The position numbers and the translations under genes were made by a program. A stretch of 13,368 bases of DNA from an uncultured Mitsuokella sp. (GTDB lineage: Bacteria > Bacillota > Negativicutes > Selenomonadales > Selenomonadaceae): NCBI GenBank assembly GCA_900770895.1, contig CAAGMF010000206.1:1-13368 (forward strand), written 5' to 3'. Below are positions 6,849 to 13,368 of this stretch, piece by piece. The notes under the pieces were generated by a model, which searched no databases, had not been told where the DNA came from, and saw only the letters and a list, made by a program, of their open reading frames with translations. How positions within the stretch are numbered: the stretch's first letter is position 1; the number at the start of each line of letters is the position of its first letter.

Positions 6849-7079
6849 TTATTTCGACGGTCTTACGGCAGAAACATCTTCAAATGCCGGTTCGCCTGTC
6901 TGGTGGAAGTCGCAAGTTTTGCCGTAAAAATAGACATCGTTCGGCTTCAATTCTATGCCTTTGGGATACATGGCACAAAAATTGGCGTCCGGAGCAATTT
7001 GCCTGAACATGCAGTCTTCGCACGCTTTCGGGTGAGGAGTCGTGCAGCCAATATGGAAAGGACCTGTCACATTGCCCAT
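6849..7079 (-). CDS. Small Cys/His-rich protein of unknown function
   Basis: A 76-aa protein I cannot name. It has five cysteines (12, 20, 23, 35, 56) and histidines at 9, 16 and 59. A core HPKACEDC (16-23), Cys35 in NFCAMYPKG and Cys56 in KTCDFH suggest a small metal-binding (zinc or Fe-S) fold. The segment KPNDVYFYGKTC (45-56) resembles a tail seen in small Cys-rich Firmicutes proteins, where PNDVYF precedes the last cysteine. That resemblance is from memory and gives no function. No signal peptide or membrane segment is visible. The start is convincing: ATG at 7079 with GAGG 7 bases upstream, and a possible -10 (TATAAT, 7124-7129) 44 bases upstream. An overlapping 89-codon frame on the same strand has no such support. 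Confidence 0.72.
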   Translation of the reverse strand: MGNVTGPFHIGCTTPHPKACEDCMFRQIAPDANFCAMYPKGIELKPNDVYFYGKTCDFHQTGEPAFEDVSAVRPSK

Positions 7080-7123
7080 TATAATTCCTCTTTTTCTCTG
7101 CTGATAGTCCTTGTTCTCTTCTT

Positions 7124-7136
7124 ATTATATCTACGA
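7124..7136 (-). promoter_or_regulatory. Possible promoter of the Cys-rich protein gene
   Basis: On the minus strand TCGTAGA is followed by TATAAT (7124-7129), which would start transcription near 7117 and give a leader of about 38 bases. The -35 position (CATGTG) is a poor match. The 15 bases TCGTAGATATAATAA occur identically at 4556-4570 on the same strand. Confidence 0.4.
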
Positions 7137-7174
7137 AAAGAACCGACACATGACCAATGCGGATATTTTTGTTA

Positions 7175-7185
7175 TGTCAATGACA
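7175..7185. repeat. 11-bp palindrome TGTCAATGACA
   Basis: A perfect inverted repeat, TGTCA-A-TGACA, lies between two divergent genes and about 46 bases upstream of the putative -10 of the minus-strand gene. The form (5-bp half-sites, 1-base spacer) fits a dimeric regulator site, but the regulator is unknown and a chance occurrence is possible in AT-rich DNA. Confidence 0.35.
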
Positions 7186-7310
7186 AATAAGCCCGGGCTG
7201 CTATAAATCAAGCGGTCTTTTTGCTATTCATTGGATACCATAATACAACGCCGCTGTAGATGATTTTATTATGTTAGATACGTTCCCCTCTAGCTGGATC
7301 ATATCACATT

Positions 7311-7356
7311 CGACCATAAAAATACATAATAAAATTTATATGTATTTTTATGGTCG
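7311..7356. repeat. Perfect 18-bp inverted repeat
   Basis: The left arm 7311-7328 reads CGACCATAAAAATACATA. The right arm 7339-7356 is its exact reverse complement, and the spacer is 10 bases (ATAAAATTTA). The trinucleotide ATT flanks both outer ends (7308-7310 and 7357-7359). It sits about 45-90 bases upstream of the DUF438 gene's -10. It could be a large operator, a weak terminator (only ATTTTC follows on the plus strand) or the residue of a small inverted-repeat transposable element. The symmetry is certain; the role is not known. Confidence 0.9.
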
Positions 7357-7400
7357 ATTTTCTGGCACCGTAGCTTTCGTTACGGACGCCGGGCTGGCTA

Positions 7401-7409
7401 TGATATAAT
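7401..7409 (+). promoter_or_regulatory. Extended -10 promoter of the DUF438 gene
   Basis: TGATATAAT gives a consensus TATAAT (7404-7409) with an upstream TGn. The -35 region has no good match (TACGGA at 17-base spacing) and overlaps the hairpin at 7368-7385. Transcription from about 7416 leaves a leader of about 46 bases before the ATG at 7462. Confidence 0.6.
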
Positions 7410-7447
7410 ATATACACATCCCACAGATGATGAATCGCAACTGACAT

Positions 7448-7452
7448 AAAGG
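7448..7452 (+). promoter_or_regulatory. Ribosome binding site choosing ATG 7462
   Basis: AAAGG ends directly against the in-frame ATG at 7453, too close to serve it, and lies 9 bases before the ATG at 7462. The second ATG is therefore the likely start, removing three residues (MRT) from the longest frame. Confidence 0.7.
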
Positions 7453-7461
7453 ATGAGAACC

Positions 7462-8787
7462 ATGAACGAAAACAAATCCACCGCAACGGCAGACCGTACG
7501 GCTCAGCTCCAGAGCTACCTCCAGCGCCTGGCTCAGGGCGAGAGCCTCGATAGCGTCCGGGCTGACTTTGTCCAGCATTTCCAGACCGTCGAGCCTACAG
7601 AGATCATGAAAGCCGAGCAGGAGCTGCTGCGCAACGGCATGCCGCTCACCACGGTGCAGAAGCTCTGCGACATCCACTCCGCGCTGTTCCACGGCTCGAC
7701 CTGCACCGAGCAGGCTGCCGCCCAGCCGGCAGCGCCGACATCGTGCCACGCGGATAATCCTGCTGTATCGCCCAGCACCGGCTTTGCCTATGCGGACCGC
7801 GCCGCTGCTGCCCAGCGCCTCGCCGACCTCACCGGTCATCCGCTCCGCATGTTCCGTCAGGAGAACCGTGCGCTCGAGTTGCTGCTGAAGCAGGCGCAGA
7901 AAGCCATAACGAACCTGGCTGTCACTCCGGAGCTCCTGATCCGGCTGCGCGATATCGCCATCCACTATGCGAAGAAAGGCGACCTGCTCTATCCGTTGCT
8001 GAAAGTGAACTACGGCATCACTGGCCCATCGGATGTCATGTGGACCGTAGATGATGAGATACGCGACGAGCTGAGCCGCCTGATCAAAGCCCAGCTGCAG
8101 GATGAGAGCTGGTATGATCAGCTGGGCCGCGTGCTGAAGCGCGCCGGCGAAATGATATACAAGGAGGACAATATCCTCCTGCCGATCTGCGCCGTCACAT
8201 TCACGGAGCAGGAATGGTATGGGATATACCATGACGCCAAGGACTACGATTGCGCCTTCTGCCTGCCGCGCGAGGTCTGGCCGGCCGCTGAGGCCGCTAC
8301 TGAGACGGCTACGGCAGCTGCCCCGCAGCCAGCACCAGCCGCTCCCCTGACTGCCGACAGCGAGATCTATATGCCGGGCGGCCATATGACCGTGGCACAG
8401 CTCACCGCCCTGCTCAACACTCTCCCGCTCGAGATATCTTTCGTCGATGCTGACAATATCAACCGCTTCTTCAACGAGGGGCATAAGGTGTTCAAGCGCC
8501 CGCACATGGCCATCGACCGCGAGGTATTCTCCTGCCATCCGCCGAAAATCGAGCCCATGGTCCGTCGCATCATCGACAGCTTCCGCGTCGGCACCCGCGA
8601 CAAGGTTCCCGTCTGGATGGAGCGGAACGGCCGCTCCATGCTCGTGACCTACATGGCCGTCCGCGACCGGAACCATAACTACGTCGGCACCATGGAACTC
8701 GTACAGGATATGGAGTTCGCCAAGGAGCATTTCGAAGCCGTACGTGTATCCCATGCTCCCCAGATAAATCCCCAGGATCTCTACTGA
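7462..8787 (+). CDS. DUF438 / hemerythrin-like / PAS-domain protein
   Basis: Cytoplasmic protein of 441 aa with three modules in the order typical of DUF438 proteins. Residues about 12-80 are the helical DUF438 part (LQSYLQRLAQGESLDSVRADF...LCDIHSALFHG). About 115-260 are a hemerythrin/HHE-like four-helix bundle with GHPLRMFRQEN (His126, Glu134), HYAKKGDLLYP (His168) and IYKEDNILLP (Glu235). About 318-425 are a PAS domain with LPLEISFVDADN, CHPP at 358-361, and GTMELVQDME at its end. An Ala/Pro-rich linker (275-297) joins the last two. In the family the third motif is usually HYxRKExLLFP; here that Glu is Gly173, so one expected ligand is absent. The biochemical role is not established; hemerythrin plus PAS suggests oxygen, NO or redox sensing without an output domain. 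It is transcribed alone and opposite to its neighbours. Confidence 0.88.
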   Translation: MNENKSTATADRTAQLQSYLQRLAQGESLDSVRADFVQHFQTVEPTEIMKAEQELLRNGMPLTTVQKLCDIHSALFHGSTCTEQAAAQPAAPTSCHADNPAVSPSTGFAYADRAAAAQRLADLTGHPLRMFRQENRALELLLKQAQKAITNLAVTPELLIRLRDIAIHYAKKGDLLYPLLKVNYGITGPSDVMWTVDDEIRDELSRLIKAQLQDESWYDQLGRVLKRAGEMIYKEDNILLPICAVTFTEQEWYGIYHDAKDYDCAFCLPREVWPAAEAATETATAAAPQPAPAAPLTADSEIYMPGGHMTVAQLTALLNTLPLEISFVDADNINRFFNEGHKVFKRPHMAIDREVFSCHPPKIEPMVRRIIDSFRVGTRDKVPVWMERNGRSMLVTYMAVRDRNHNYVGTMELVQDMEFAKEHFEAVRVSHAPQINPQDLY

Positions 8788-8803
8788 CATATTCATAGAC
8801 TAG

Positions 8804-8842
8804 AAAATACCGCGACGGGTACCCACCTGCCGCGGTATTTTT
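8804..8842. terminator. Two-way intrinsic terminator between DUF438 and GH26 genes
   Basis: AAAATACCGCG (8804-8814) pairs perfectly with CGCGGTATTTT (8831-8841) over 11 bp. The 16-base loop contains the small palindrome GGGTACCC. On the plus strand the stem runs into TTTTTTG; on the minus strand into TATTTTC. It lies 16 bases after the DUF438 stop and 22 bases past the stop of the GH26 gene coming from the right, so it serves both convergent transcripts. Confidence 0.88.
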
Positions 8843-8864
8843 TGACACGATCTGCCGCTATCTA

Positions 8865-10220
8865 TTACATTTTCTTCCAATCCGCATTCTGCTTGGCGAA
8901 TACGGATACCGGGTCGTTGTAGAAATCCACGAACTCATTGACCATCTCGTGGCCGCGCTCCTCGTCGACCATATAGGGCTGGTCGAAATTCTTTTCATTG
9001 AAGTTCGACCAGGTCAGGAAATAGGCCATGTGGTGCTTGGCCATGATATGGCTGGCGTCGGTGAACCACTGACGATATTTGATGCCGTTCTTCGCCATGG
9101 CACTGTTGCCGCAGAGTATGCCTGTCTCAGTCACCGCTGCGACCTTATGATTGCTCGCGGCGAATTTCTCCACGATGTCCAGCGTATTCGGGAACTCCTC
9201 ATCGAGGAACCCATCGCCGCGCTCGGGATCGCGCGCATACATGTCGAGGCCGCAGATATCGATATAGCGGTTGCCGGGATAGCGCACGGCATAGTCAGCC
9301 TCGCTGTGCGTCTCGCCGCCGCCCGGCGAATAGGCATAGAGCATATTGTGCAGACCTTTGCCCTGCAGGTACTGCTCCGTATAGATGAACAGCTGACGGA
9401 ACTCCTCCTCGGTGCAGTGGCCGGCTCCCCACCAGAACCAGCTGCCCATATTCTCATGGAACGGGCGGAATATCAGCGGCACCTTCGCCGCCTGCAGATA
9501 GCTGTCGAACTCGGCGACCAGGTCGAGATAGCCGTTGAATACTTCGTTCAAATCTCCCCCCGGCAATATCCGGCTGACGACATTGCCGCCCGTATGATCC
9601 GGCGAATAGCCGGTATAGTCATAATGCCCATCTACCTTAGGGCGCTTCGCGACCTCAGCAAAATTCGGCATGTGGCAGCTCATTGTGACGATAGCCCCTT
9701 TGCTGTCCGCCTTGATGGCGATATCAGCGAGCTTGCGGGCCAGCGTCCTGCCCTTCGTCTTATCCTGCGCCGACAGCTCCAGCTCGTTGCCCGTCAGCGC
9801 CAGCCCGTCCATGCCGACGACGGCCGGATAGTCGCCCGTGATATCATAGGTATCCGAGTCCGAGGCAATCGCTTTGCCGACTTTGCGGTGCATATCATTC
9901 TGATGTCCGTACAGGATATGCCCCGACTGCGACACGCCATGCAGATAGCGCAGCAATGCCTGCGCCTCCGGAGTCGCCGCGCTGTCGGCCAGACGCACGG
10001 CTGACGGTATCTGCAGCTGCGCTGGCTCCAGCCGCGGCTGCTCCGTCACGGTCTTCACCTTTTTCACATAGCCGTCGCTGTCCGGCTTCACCCGCTCTGC
10101 AGCCTCTGCTGCAGCCGCGAAGTCCATAGAGCCAGTCCCGGCCGGCACGGATGTCAGCCCGCCGCCGAACGCCATCAGCAGCAAGGCACAGCCGATTGCG
10201 GTTTTCTGTTTTCGATTCAT
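8865..10220 (-). CDS. Secreted single-domain GH26 endo-beta-1,4-mannanase
   Basis: Beta-mannanase of 451 aa and the last gene of the right-hand operon. Residues 1 to about 40 are a Sec signal peptide (NRKQK head, hydrophobic IGCALLLMAFGGGL, Ala-rich end). Cys11 is buried in the core and is not a lipobox. The leader PDSDGYVKKVKTVTEQ (about 46-61) precedes the barrel. Catalytic marks are LYGHQNDMHRK, SCHMPNFAEVA, acid/base Glu256 in RPFHENMGSWFWWG and nucleophile Glu365 in AAVTETG, spaced 109 residues. ATG at 10220 has GGAGG 6 bases upstream. It starts 39 bases after the stop of the next GH26 gene and should be cotranscribed with it. It most resembles the 3090-4457 enzyme (LQGKGLHNMLY, PERGDGFL, NFNEKNFDQPYM), suggesting these two are the most recent duplicates. 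Confidence 0.94.
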   Translation of the reverse strand: MNRKQKTAIGCALLLMAFGGGLTSVPAGTGSMDFAAAAEAAERVKPDSDGYVKKVKTVTEQPRLEPAQLQIPSAVRLADSAATPEAQALLRYLHGVSQSGHILYGHQNDMHRKVGKAIASDSDTYDITGDYPAVVGMDGLALTGNELELSAQDKTKGRTLARKLADIAIKADSKGAIVTMSCHMPNFAEVAKRPKVDGHYDYTGYSPDHTGGNVVSRILPGGDLNEVFNGYLDLVAEFDSYLQAAKVPLIFRPFHENMGSWFWWGAGHCTEEEFRQLFIYTEQYLQGKGLHNMLYAYSPGGGETHSEADYAVRYPGNRYIDICGLDMYARDPERGDGFLDEEFPNTLDIVEKFAASNHKVAAVTETGILCGNSAMAKNGIKYRQWFTDASHIMAKHHMAYFLTWSNFNEKNFDQPYMVDEERGHEMVNEFVDFYNDPVSVFAKQNADWKKM

Positions 10221-10259
10221 CGATATCCTCCATTTCCTCAGACAAACGGTAATAGCAGC

Positions 10260-11588
10260 TCAGGGCAGCTGATGGGCAAAGATAGAGCCCGGCATATTGT
10301 AGAAATCTACGAACTCGTTGATGAGCTCATGGCCGCGCTCATCATCGACCATGAACGGCTCGAAAAATGTCTCAGCATTATCGTTCGACCAGGTCAGGAA
10401 ATAGCTGACCTGATGCTGCCCGAGCATCTGCTGCATGCCGGTAAACCAATGCCGCCCCGCACTGCCGCGCCGCCGCAGCGCATGTCCATCCTCGATGAGG
10501 CCGGTCTCCGTGAGCGCGACGATCTTGTCATGATGACGGACAGCGAATCTGTGCAGCACGTCGAGCGAGCCGCCTACGAGCTGCTGGAACTCCGCATCGC
10601 TCTGCCCGTCGCGCTGGTACATGTCGCAGCCTATGATATCTACATAGGCATCACCGGGATAGCGCTCGAGGAAATCAGCCGTACTCTGCACGGGCCCGCC
10701 CGGCGAGTAGGCATAGAGGAAATTGTGCACGCCCTTCACATCGCGCAGATACTCTACGGTATAGCGATAGAGCGCCACATACTGCTCGGGCGTACAATGC
10801 GCCGCTCCCCACCAGAACCAGCTGCCATCGTTCTCATGGAACAGCCGCACGATCAGCGGGATGTCTTTCTGCGCCAGACGCTTCCCCATGTCGGCCATCA
10901 TATCGAGATAGCCGCGATAGCACTCATTCAGGTCACCGCCCGGCATGATGCGCCGGACGACATCCCCCTCGACGACCGGCGTCGTATAGCCGGTGTAGTC
11001 GTAGGCTCCGTTCTTTTTGCCACGCTTCGCCACCACTGCGAAATTCGGCATATGGGCCGAGGCCGTGAACAGGACTCCCTGCTTATCCCCGCTCTCGCAG
11101 ATACAAGCCATTTTCTCTATGAGCGTCAGGCCCTGCCGCTGCTCCTCCGGTGTCAGCTCGAACTCGCCATGCTCGAGCGCCTGGAAATCGAACCCGGAAA
11201 TTGCCGGATAATCACCGACATCGATGAATGTATCCGAGGGGCTGGCCGCCGACGCATTCGCCTTGTGGTGCAGGTCATTCTGATGACCATAAAGCACATA
11301 GGGCGAGCCCTCCACGCCCTTCAGCAGGCGTGCCAGATACACCGTCCGCGGTGAGGCCGCCCGATCAGCGAGCCGCACCGCTGCCGGCATAGCGATATCT
11401 GCCGCCGTCAGCCTGGCCTGCGGCTCCACCGTCTGCACCCGCTTCACCCAGCCCTCATGATCCGGCCGCACCACCACGGCTGCGTCAGGGGCAGCTGCCG
11501 CTGTCGGCATATCCGCCGCACCGGCAAAGCCGATCAGACCCGCCGCCAGCAGCGCAGTCGGCAGGCAGCGCCGTAAAAACATATGCAT
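10260..11588 (-). CDS. Secreted GH26 mannanase-family protein, divergent copy
   Basis: GH26 protein of 442 aa from ATG at 11588. Residues 1 to about 35 are a signal peptide (HMFLRRCLP head, hydrophobic TALLAAGLIGFAGAA). The leader RPDHEGWVKRVQTVEPQ (41-57) matches the other copies. Catalytic residues are kept: acid/base Glu252 in FHENDGSWFWWG and nucleophile Glu361 in VALTETG, spaced 109. It is the most divergent of the four. RPFHEN is RLFHEN; the GVDGLALTGxELEL loop is SGFDFQALEHGEFEL; SCHMPNFAEVA is SAHMPNFAVVA; the nucleophile strand continues LIEDGHALRRRG instead of LVGNSALA. Activity is expected, but substrate or linkage preference could differ from its sisters. The frame opens 14 codons earlier at a GTG without SD support. 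It follows the ABC ATPase by 38 bases and precedes the next GH26 by 39. Confidence 0.9.
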   Translation of the reverse strand: MHMFLRRCLPTALLAAGLIGFAGAADMPTAAAAPDAAVVVRPDHEGWVKRVQTVEPQARLTAADIAMPAAVRLADRAASPRTVYLARLLKGVEGSPYVLYGHQNDLHHKANASAASPSDTFIDVGDYPAISGFDFQALEHGEFELTPEEQRQGLTLIEKMACICESGDKQGVLFTASAHMPNFAVVAKRGKKNGAYDYTGYTTPVVEGDVVRRIMPGGDLNECYRGYLDMMADMGKRLAQKDIPLIVRLFHENDGSWFWWGAAHCTPEQYVALYRYTVEYLRDVKGVHNFLYAYSPGGPVQSTADFLERYPGDAYVDIIGCDMYQRDGQSDAEFQQLVGGSLDVLHRFAVRHHDKIVALTETGLIEDGHALRRRGSAGRHWFTGMQQMLGQHQVSYFLTWSNDNAETFFEPFMVDDERGHELINEFVDFYNMPGSIFAHQLP

Positions 11589-11593
11589 AAGAA

Positions 11594-11600
11594 CCTCCTT
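11594..11600 (-). promoter_or_regulatory. Ribosome binding site deciding the GH26 start
   Basis: AAGGAGG on the minus strand lies 5 bases before ATG at 11586-11588 and 11 bases before a second in-frame ATG at 11580-11582. Either ATG gives a normal signal peptide. The GTG at 11628-11630, which overlaps the preceding ATPase gene's stop codon, would add a non-signal-like SGWSNHKSAKEVL head. Confidence 0.7.
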
Positions 11601-11626
11601 CGCTGATTTATGATTTGACCATCCAC

Positions 11627-12730
<1,104 letters not shown>

Positions 12731-12732
12731 AT

Positions 12733-13368
12733 TTACTCCTCCTCCACGGCGGTCAGCTCCCAGCCGAACGCCTGATAATCACCCATGAGCACGGGCAGGC
12801 AGATACCGGCCTGCATGAGCTCGTCCCCGCCGAATACCCGGCTGCCACGCTGCAGCGGCCCGTGCTCCAGCCAGCTCTGCGGAGCCTGCGGATAGTGCTC
12901 GCGCGCCGAGGTCAGCCGCTCACGGACGTCATAGCTCAGATTGCTGTCCAGTCCGGCCAGCTTCAGGAAGCGATGCGGCGGATTCGGCACCGCCAGCGGC
13001 TGCACATACGTCAGGAACGCATGGCGGCGATCCGGTGCCACCACGAGCCAGGCAGCGGCATCGCCGCGACGGGCCGGCACGAGCAGGCGATACAGCTCGC
13101 CGCGGTAGAGCAGCGGCCGCAGTTCCTTGAACAGCGCGATCTGCTGCTGCACCTCCCGGCTTTCGGCAGGGGTGAACCGCGTGATATCCAGCTCATAGCC
13201 GAATGTCCCCGCCATCGCGACCAGCCCGCGGACGGCAAGCGACGTCACGCGGCCGCACTGCTCATTCGGGACCGCGGAGACATGGGCACCCATCGCCGAG
13301 ACCGGGTATCCGAACGACGTTCCGTACTGGATGCGGATCCGGTCGATCGCGTCCGTGTTGTCGCTGCA
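12733..13368 (-). CDS. GH36 alpha-galactosidase, C-terminal part
   Basis: The minus-strand frame is open to the window edge, giving the last 211 residues; the start and most of the barrel lie beyond 13368. The fragment begins with CSDNTDAIDRIRIQYGTSFGYP, the GH36 motif around the catalytic acid/base aspartate. It continues with SAMGAHVSAVPNEQ, then RGLVAMAGTFGYELD, then the C-terminal beta-domain (LLYRGELYRLL, LDSNLSYDV, SGDELM-like GGDELMQAGICLPV). Family members of about 720-750 aa remove alpha-1,6-galactose from raffinose-type sugars and galactomanno-oligosaccharides and are usually cytoplasmic. As the upstream gene of an operon with a sugar ATPase and two mannanases, it most likely debranches imported galactomannan fragments. 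An internal Met (13293) could be mistaken for a start, but the catalytic motif lies upstream of it in the same frame. Confidence 0.93.
   Translation of the reverse strand, partial: CSDNTDAIDRIRIQYGTSFGYPVSAMGAHVSAVPNEQCGRVTSLAVRGLVAMAGTFGYELDITRFTPAESREVQQQIALFKELRPLLYRGELYRLLVPARRGDAAAWLVVAPDRRHAFLTYVQPLAVPNPPHRFLKLAGLDSNLSYDVRERLTSAREHYPQAPQSWLEHGPLQRGSRVFGGDELMQAGICLPVLMGDYQAFGWELTAVEEE

Larger units (their letters stand above)
7080..7461. other. AT-rich divergent intergenic region
   Basis: These 382 bases separate the minus-strand Cys-rich gene from the plus-strand DUF438 gene, and I see no supported gene in them. They hold, in order, the leader and possible -10 of the minus gene (7124-7136), an 11-bp palindrome TGTCAATGACA (7175-7185), a 10-bp palindrome AGCCCGGGCT (7190-7199), a perfect 18-bp inverted repeat (7311-7356), an imperfect hairpin (7368-7385) and the extended -10 of the DUF438 gene (7401-7409). 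The stretch 7200-7310 shows nothing I can name. Base composition is much more AT-rich than the coding sequence on its right. Confidence 0.6.

Noticed and set aside
6880..7149. An 89-codon minus-strand frame overlapping the Cys-rich gene
   Set aside because: It overlaps the 76-aa frame in another phase, starts upstream of the good ribosome site, and lacks the regular Cys/His pattern and a convincing SD.
7190..7199. Palindrome AGCCCGGGCT as a terminator
   Set aside because: The palindrome has no loop and no adjacent T-run on either strand, and no gene ends there.
7348..8796. A 482-codon minus-strand frame opposite the DUF438 gene
   Set aside because: It covers both convergent terminator-side sequence and the intergenic inverted repeat, has no domain, and lacks a ribosome site, while the plus strand has a promoter, SD, domains and terminator.

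Overview
The window is a stretch of GC-rich bacterial chromosome. GC-rich codons, Sec-type signal peptides without a lipobox, strong Shine-Dalgarno (SD) sequences and the gene families present fit an anaerobic gut or rumen member of the Negativicutes (Selenomonas/Mitsuokella-like). That placement is inference from gene content; no rRNA or marker gene is present.

Layout. Bases 1-288 hold the 3' end of a plus-strand cupin gene, closed by a strong two-way hairpin terminator (313-344). Two minus-strand GH26 beta-mannanase genes follow: a short one (3090-4457) and a large multimodular one (368-3055). A near-consensus sigma-70 promoter at 4507-4535 drives them. The central part (about 4600-7450) is different. 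It holds a Frm2/CinD-like nitroreductase, a headless RelB-antitoxin remnant, an Rpn-type PD-(D/E)XK nuclease ('transposase') gene, a C-terminally cut-short metallophosphoesterase, a small Cys-rich protein, and an AT-rich intergenic region with a perfect 18-bp inverted repeat. From the Rpn gene onward it is visibly more AT-rich than its flanks and looks like an accessory, decaying insertion region. A plus-strand DUF438/hemerythrin/PAS protein (7462-8787) follows and converges on another two-way terminator (8804-8843). From the right edge a minus-strand operon runs back toward that terminator: GH36 alpha-galactosidase (C-terminal part only), UgpC/MsmK-type sugar ABC ATPase, and two more secreted GH26 mannanases (10260-11588 and 8865-10220). 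Spacings are 2, 38 and 39 bases.

How it works together. The window reads as a galacto(gluco)mannan-use locus. Four exported GH26 enzymes would cut mannan backbones. One of them carries beta-sandwich modules on both sides of the catalytic domain and is probably the polymer-binding enzyme. Galactosylated manno-oligosaccharides would be taken up by an ABC transporter powered by the ATPase; its permease and binding-protein genes are not in view. The cytoplasmic GH36 would remove galactose branches. The four GH26 copies are clear paralogues, split into two pairs around the accessory region. No wholly new system is evident. The items most worth follow-up are the paralogue set and its shared N-terminal leader segment, the modular mannanase, the in-frame Rpn/RelB junction, the small Cys-rich protein, and the perfect inverted repeat upstream of the DUF438 gene.
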